Notes under the pieces: model-generated
Seen by the model: only the letters and a program-made list of their open reading frames with translations
The model's database searches: none
Told to the model about the DNA's origin: nothing
Assembly (NCBI GenBank): GCA_019115485.1
Contig: DXDM01000019.1
Span: 1 to 43,001 of the forward strand
DNA: 43,001 bases
Direction: 5' to 3'
Origin: Candidatus Barnesiella excrementavium
Lineage (GTDB): Bacteria; Bacteroidota; Bacteroidia; Bacteroidales; Barnesiellaceae
Shown: positions 42,001-43,001 of the stretch, piece after piece
Numbering within the stretch: the first letter of the stretch is position 1
Layout of the letters: every line of letters begins with the position of its first letter
Made by a program: the position numbers and the translations under genes

Positions 42001-43001
42001 TGTTCCATCACATAGTCCCATGTATAGATTTCATCCTCCTTGAAATCATCCAACAGATTGAATGGAGTACCTGACAGACGCAATACTTTGGTCTGTTCCT
42101 TGACCAGCTCTCCCATAACCGCTTTACCTAGTTCGGTCTGGGTGCCTTCGTGCGCTTCATCCACGATAATCAGGTCCCAATCGGTAGCAAACACTTCGTT
42201 GTTTTTGTCGAAGTTACCACCCACAAGTTCAGAACCACGCAAATCCTGCATGGAGGCAAAATAGACATAATGCAATCCGTGACTTTCTGCCTGCCGTTCA
42301 AGACTGTCGTAACTTTCCCCGTTGTTCTTGGAACCGTATGCAAAATCCTTGCGGTCGTAAAATATTTTACCGAAATCCTCAAACCATCCGGTATCCACCA
42401 CAGGGCGATGGGTCAGAATCAGGGTACGCTGAAACTCCATATCCTTGACAACCTGCAGGGCAGAAAGGGTCTTTCCGAAACGCATCTTTGCGTTCCAGAG
42501 CATCTGGTTGCCTTTCTTAAACTGTTTCTTGGTCTTGCTGATGGCTTCCTGCTGTTCCGGCCGGAATACAATCGGGGAATATTCACGGGTAATTTCCGTT
42601 GATGAAAGGGAATTCCGCCCTTCCTTGACAGCCGCAATGGCACGTTTGACGGTTTCCAGATCGGTGATGAACCATTCATTGGCTTTGTTGACTGTATCGA
42701 AGACTTTCTTTTTGATACCGGAGCGTTCCAGGACATTGTGTACCTCTTTGTCGTTGAATGAACGGAGTCCGCCACGATTGTAAATGGTCAGTTCTGTATA
42801 TAGCAGATCGTATGCGATACCTGCCGTCTGTGTGTACTGGTTGATACGCTTTCTTGCCGCTTCATTGAGCGCCTTGCTGTTAGGAGACAGACCGAACACG
42901 TTTTCATCCTCACAGGTTGCCTCGCCAATCTTCAGGCATCCACGGTGTGCCGTATCATTGATACGAAACACATAGATAAGTTTTAGTTTCAGGGACGATG
43001 T
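39057..43001 (-). CDS. single-chain restriction-modification protein: GIY-YIG + helicase + Eco57I-like N6-adenine methylase (5' end outside window)
   Basis: More than 1,310 codons are present; the frame stays open to the right edge, so the true start is missing. The visible N-terminus (LIYVFRINDTAHRGCLKIGE, then RINQYTQTAG) looks like a GIY-YIG nuclease. An SF2 helicase follows: MRFGKT (near 42480), DEAH (42150-42161), SGTPFN (about 42065) and QTIFRVQ (about 41420). A charged linker (EEKEKLEKKPKKELTEEE) leads to the methylase: motif I-like ESRILEINSKSGLYPLY and motif IV VGNPPYQ (about 40070). The last 300 residues are probably the target-recognition domain. Such fused enzymes methylate adenine at their site and cut unmodified DNA. 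The 3' third is more AT-rich than the rest. Confidence 0.85.
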   Translation of the reverse strand, partial: TSSLKLKLIYVFRINDTAHRGCLKIGEATCEDENVFGLSPNSKALNEAARKRINQYTQTAGIAYDLLYTELTIYNRGGLRSFNDKEVHNVLERSGIKKKVFDTVNKANEWFITDLETVKRAIAAVKEGRNSLSSTEITREYSPIVFRPEQQEAISKTKKQFKKGNQMLWNAKMRFGKTLSALQVVKDMEFQRTLILTHRPVVDTGWFEDFGKIFYDRKDFAYGSKNNGESYDSLERQAESHGLHYVYFASMQDLRGSELVGGNFDKNNEVFATDWDLIIVDEAHEGTQTELGKAVMGELVKEQTKVLRLSGTPFNLLDDFKEDEIYTWDYVMEQRAKINWDELHFGDPNPYASLPTLNIYTYDLGRLLHDFVDEDVAFNFREFFRVNEAGGFCHEKDVRAFLNLLTKEDKDSLYPYANEEYRNIFRHTLWMVPGVKEARALSAMLQTHPVFQHFKVVNVAGDGDQDEESRDALEAVEKAIGKDPDATRTITLSCGRLTTGVSVKAWTAVFMLSGSYNTAASSYMQTIFRVQTPATINGRMKEQCYVFDFAPDRTLKVIAETAKISAKAGKTSQSDRKAMGEFINFCPIISIEGSQMNRFDVPRMLEQLKRVYVERVVRNGFEDNSLYNDELMKLDDLELQEFDDLKKIIGQTKAMPKTNQVDINSQGLNNEEYEEKEKLEKKPKKELTEEERKRLEELKKKTKNREAAISILRGISIRMPLLIYGAELSDESQEITIDNFASLIDPQSWEEFMPKGVTKQKFNSFKKYYDPEIFCAAGKRIRAMARAADKLSIEERIERITNIFNTFRNPDKETVLTPWRVVNMHLGDCLGGYNFYDMEYQNVISEPRFIDKGEVTAEVFSTESRILEINSKSGLYPLYMAYGIYRARAKASLFAVETIEEQQAVWDKVIAENIFVICKTPMAKSITKRTLVGFHKAKTNMWAPEDLVNKVKNQSELFIKKVHDLIGKDMKINAIVGNPPYQINDGSGASDDAANPIYQIFVRIAKQIRPEYFSLIMPSKWMIGGKAVLKPFRKEMMEDKHIASIYDYEDSGECFNGQHIDGGICYFLWSRKYEGLTNYTYKPTNEKSFCSIRHLSDGNSDIIIRDNRRQSIINKISKLQSFSQIVSARKPFGINTDIFNNKSSYPEYKLKDKPYENSVLLWGVYGIKGGAKRITGYIDSNAIKKNRQWINKYKLFISKAYSADAIVPPEIIIAPPGVVCSETFLVIGPFENSVEQNNANQYLETNFCRILLFFGRGTMQVSQDVFRFVPLQDFTSLSDIDWNKSIPEIDNQLYAKYQLTNEEIAFIKSLIKSM

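Overview
The window reads as a chromosome segment from a Bacteroidales bacterium that is fairly GC-rich for that order. Three things support this. Many genes are preceded by the Bacteroides-type promoter (TTTG, about 19-21 bp, then TAnnTTTG) and not by strong Shine-Dalgarno signals. Several families are Bacteroidetes-specific (DUF4493, PCMD, DUF4270, DUF4923). The gene order glycogen synthase-like/DUF4270 divergent from panC-panD is typical of the order. I cannot fix the genus; a Barnesiella-like or related gut lineage is only a guess.

Positions 1-28738 are a GC-rich core. They hold the 3' end of an aldose epimerase, a small outer-membrane barrel, a DUF4923 protein and UDP-glucose dehydrogenase. 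Next comes a tight six-gene operon (3459-12608): three DUF4493 lipoproteins (two with PCMD tails), two paralogous barrels and a further PCMD lipoprotein, probably a cell-surface assembly. Housekeeping genes follow: lgt, ddh, tRNA-Thr(CGT), DUF4270, a glycogen synthase-like protein, panC-panD, a MATE transporter, ffh, folD, a CapA-like protein, miaA, pepT, a DNA/RNA endonuclease and mnmE.

Right after the mnmE terminator (28784-28808) the DNA becomes AT-rich and accessory. A 130-bp stretch full of short repeats (likely an integrase/excisionase site) precedes a zinc-ribbon protein with four tandem HTH domains and a tyrosine integrase that is cut off before its catalytic tyrosine. The cut lies exactly at the edge of a repeat of about 180 bp (R1). 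A diverged copy (R2) lies 2.9 kb further on. Each copy carries a leftward promoter. Between them sit a stand-alone LytTR regulator and an unrecognised 458-aa protein with PIN-nuclease-like ends, the best candidate here for an undescribed system.

To the right is a defence island: an AbiL-type pair (AAA ATPase plus RloB/TOPRIM), a Gabija pair (GajA OLD-family nuclease, GajB UvrD-like helicase) in the same orientation, then convergently a very large single-chain restriction-modification protein (GIY-YIG, helicase, Eco57I-like methylase) that runs off the right edge. The segment looks like a decayed integrative element that has become a defence hotspot downstream of mnmE.
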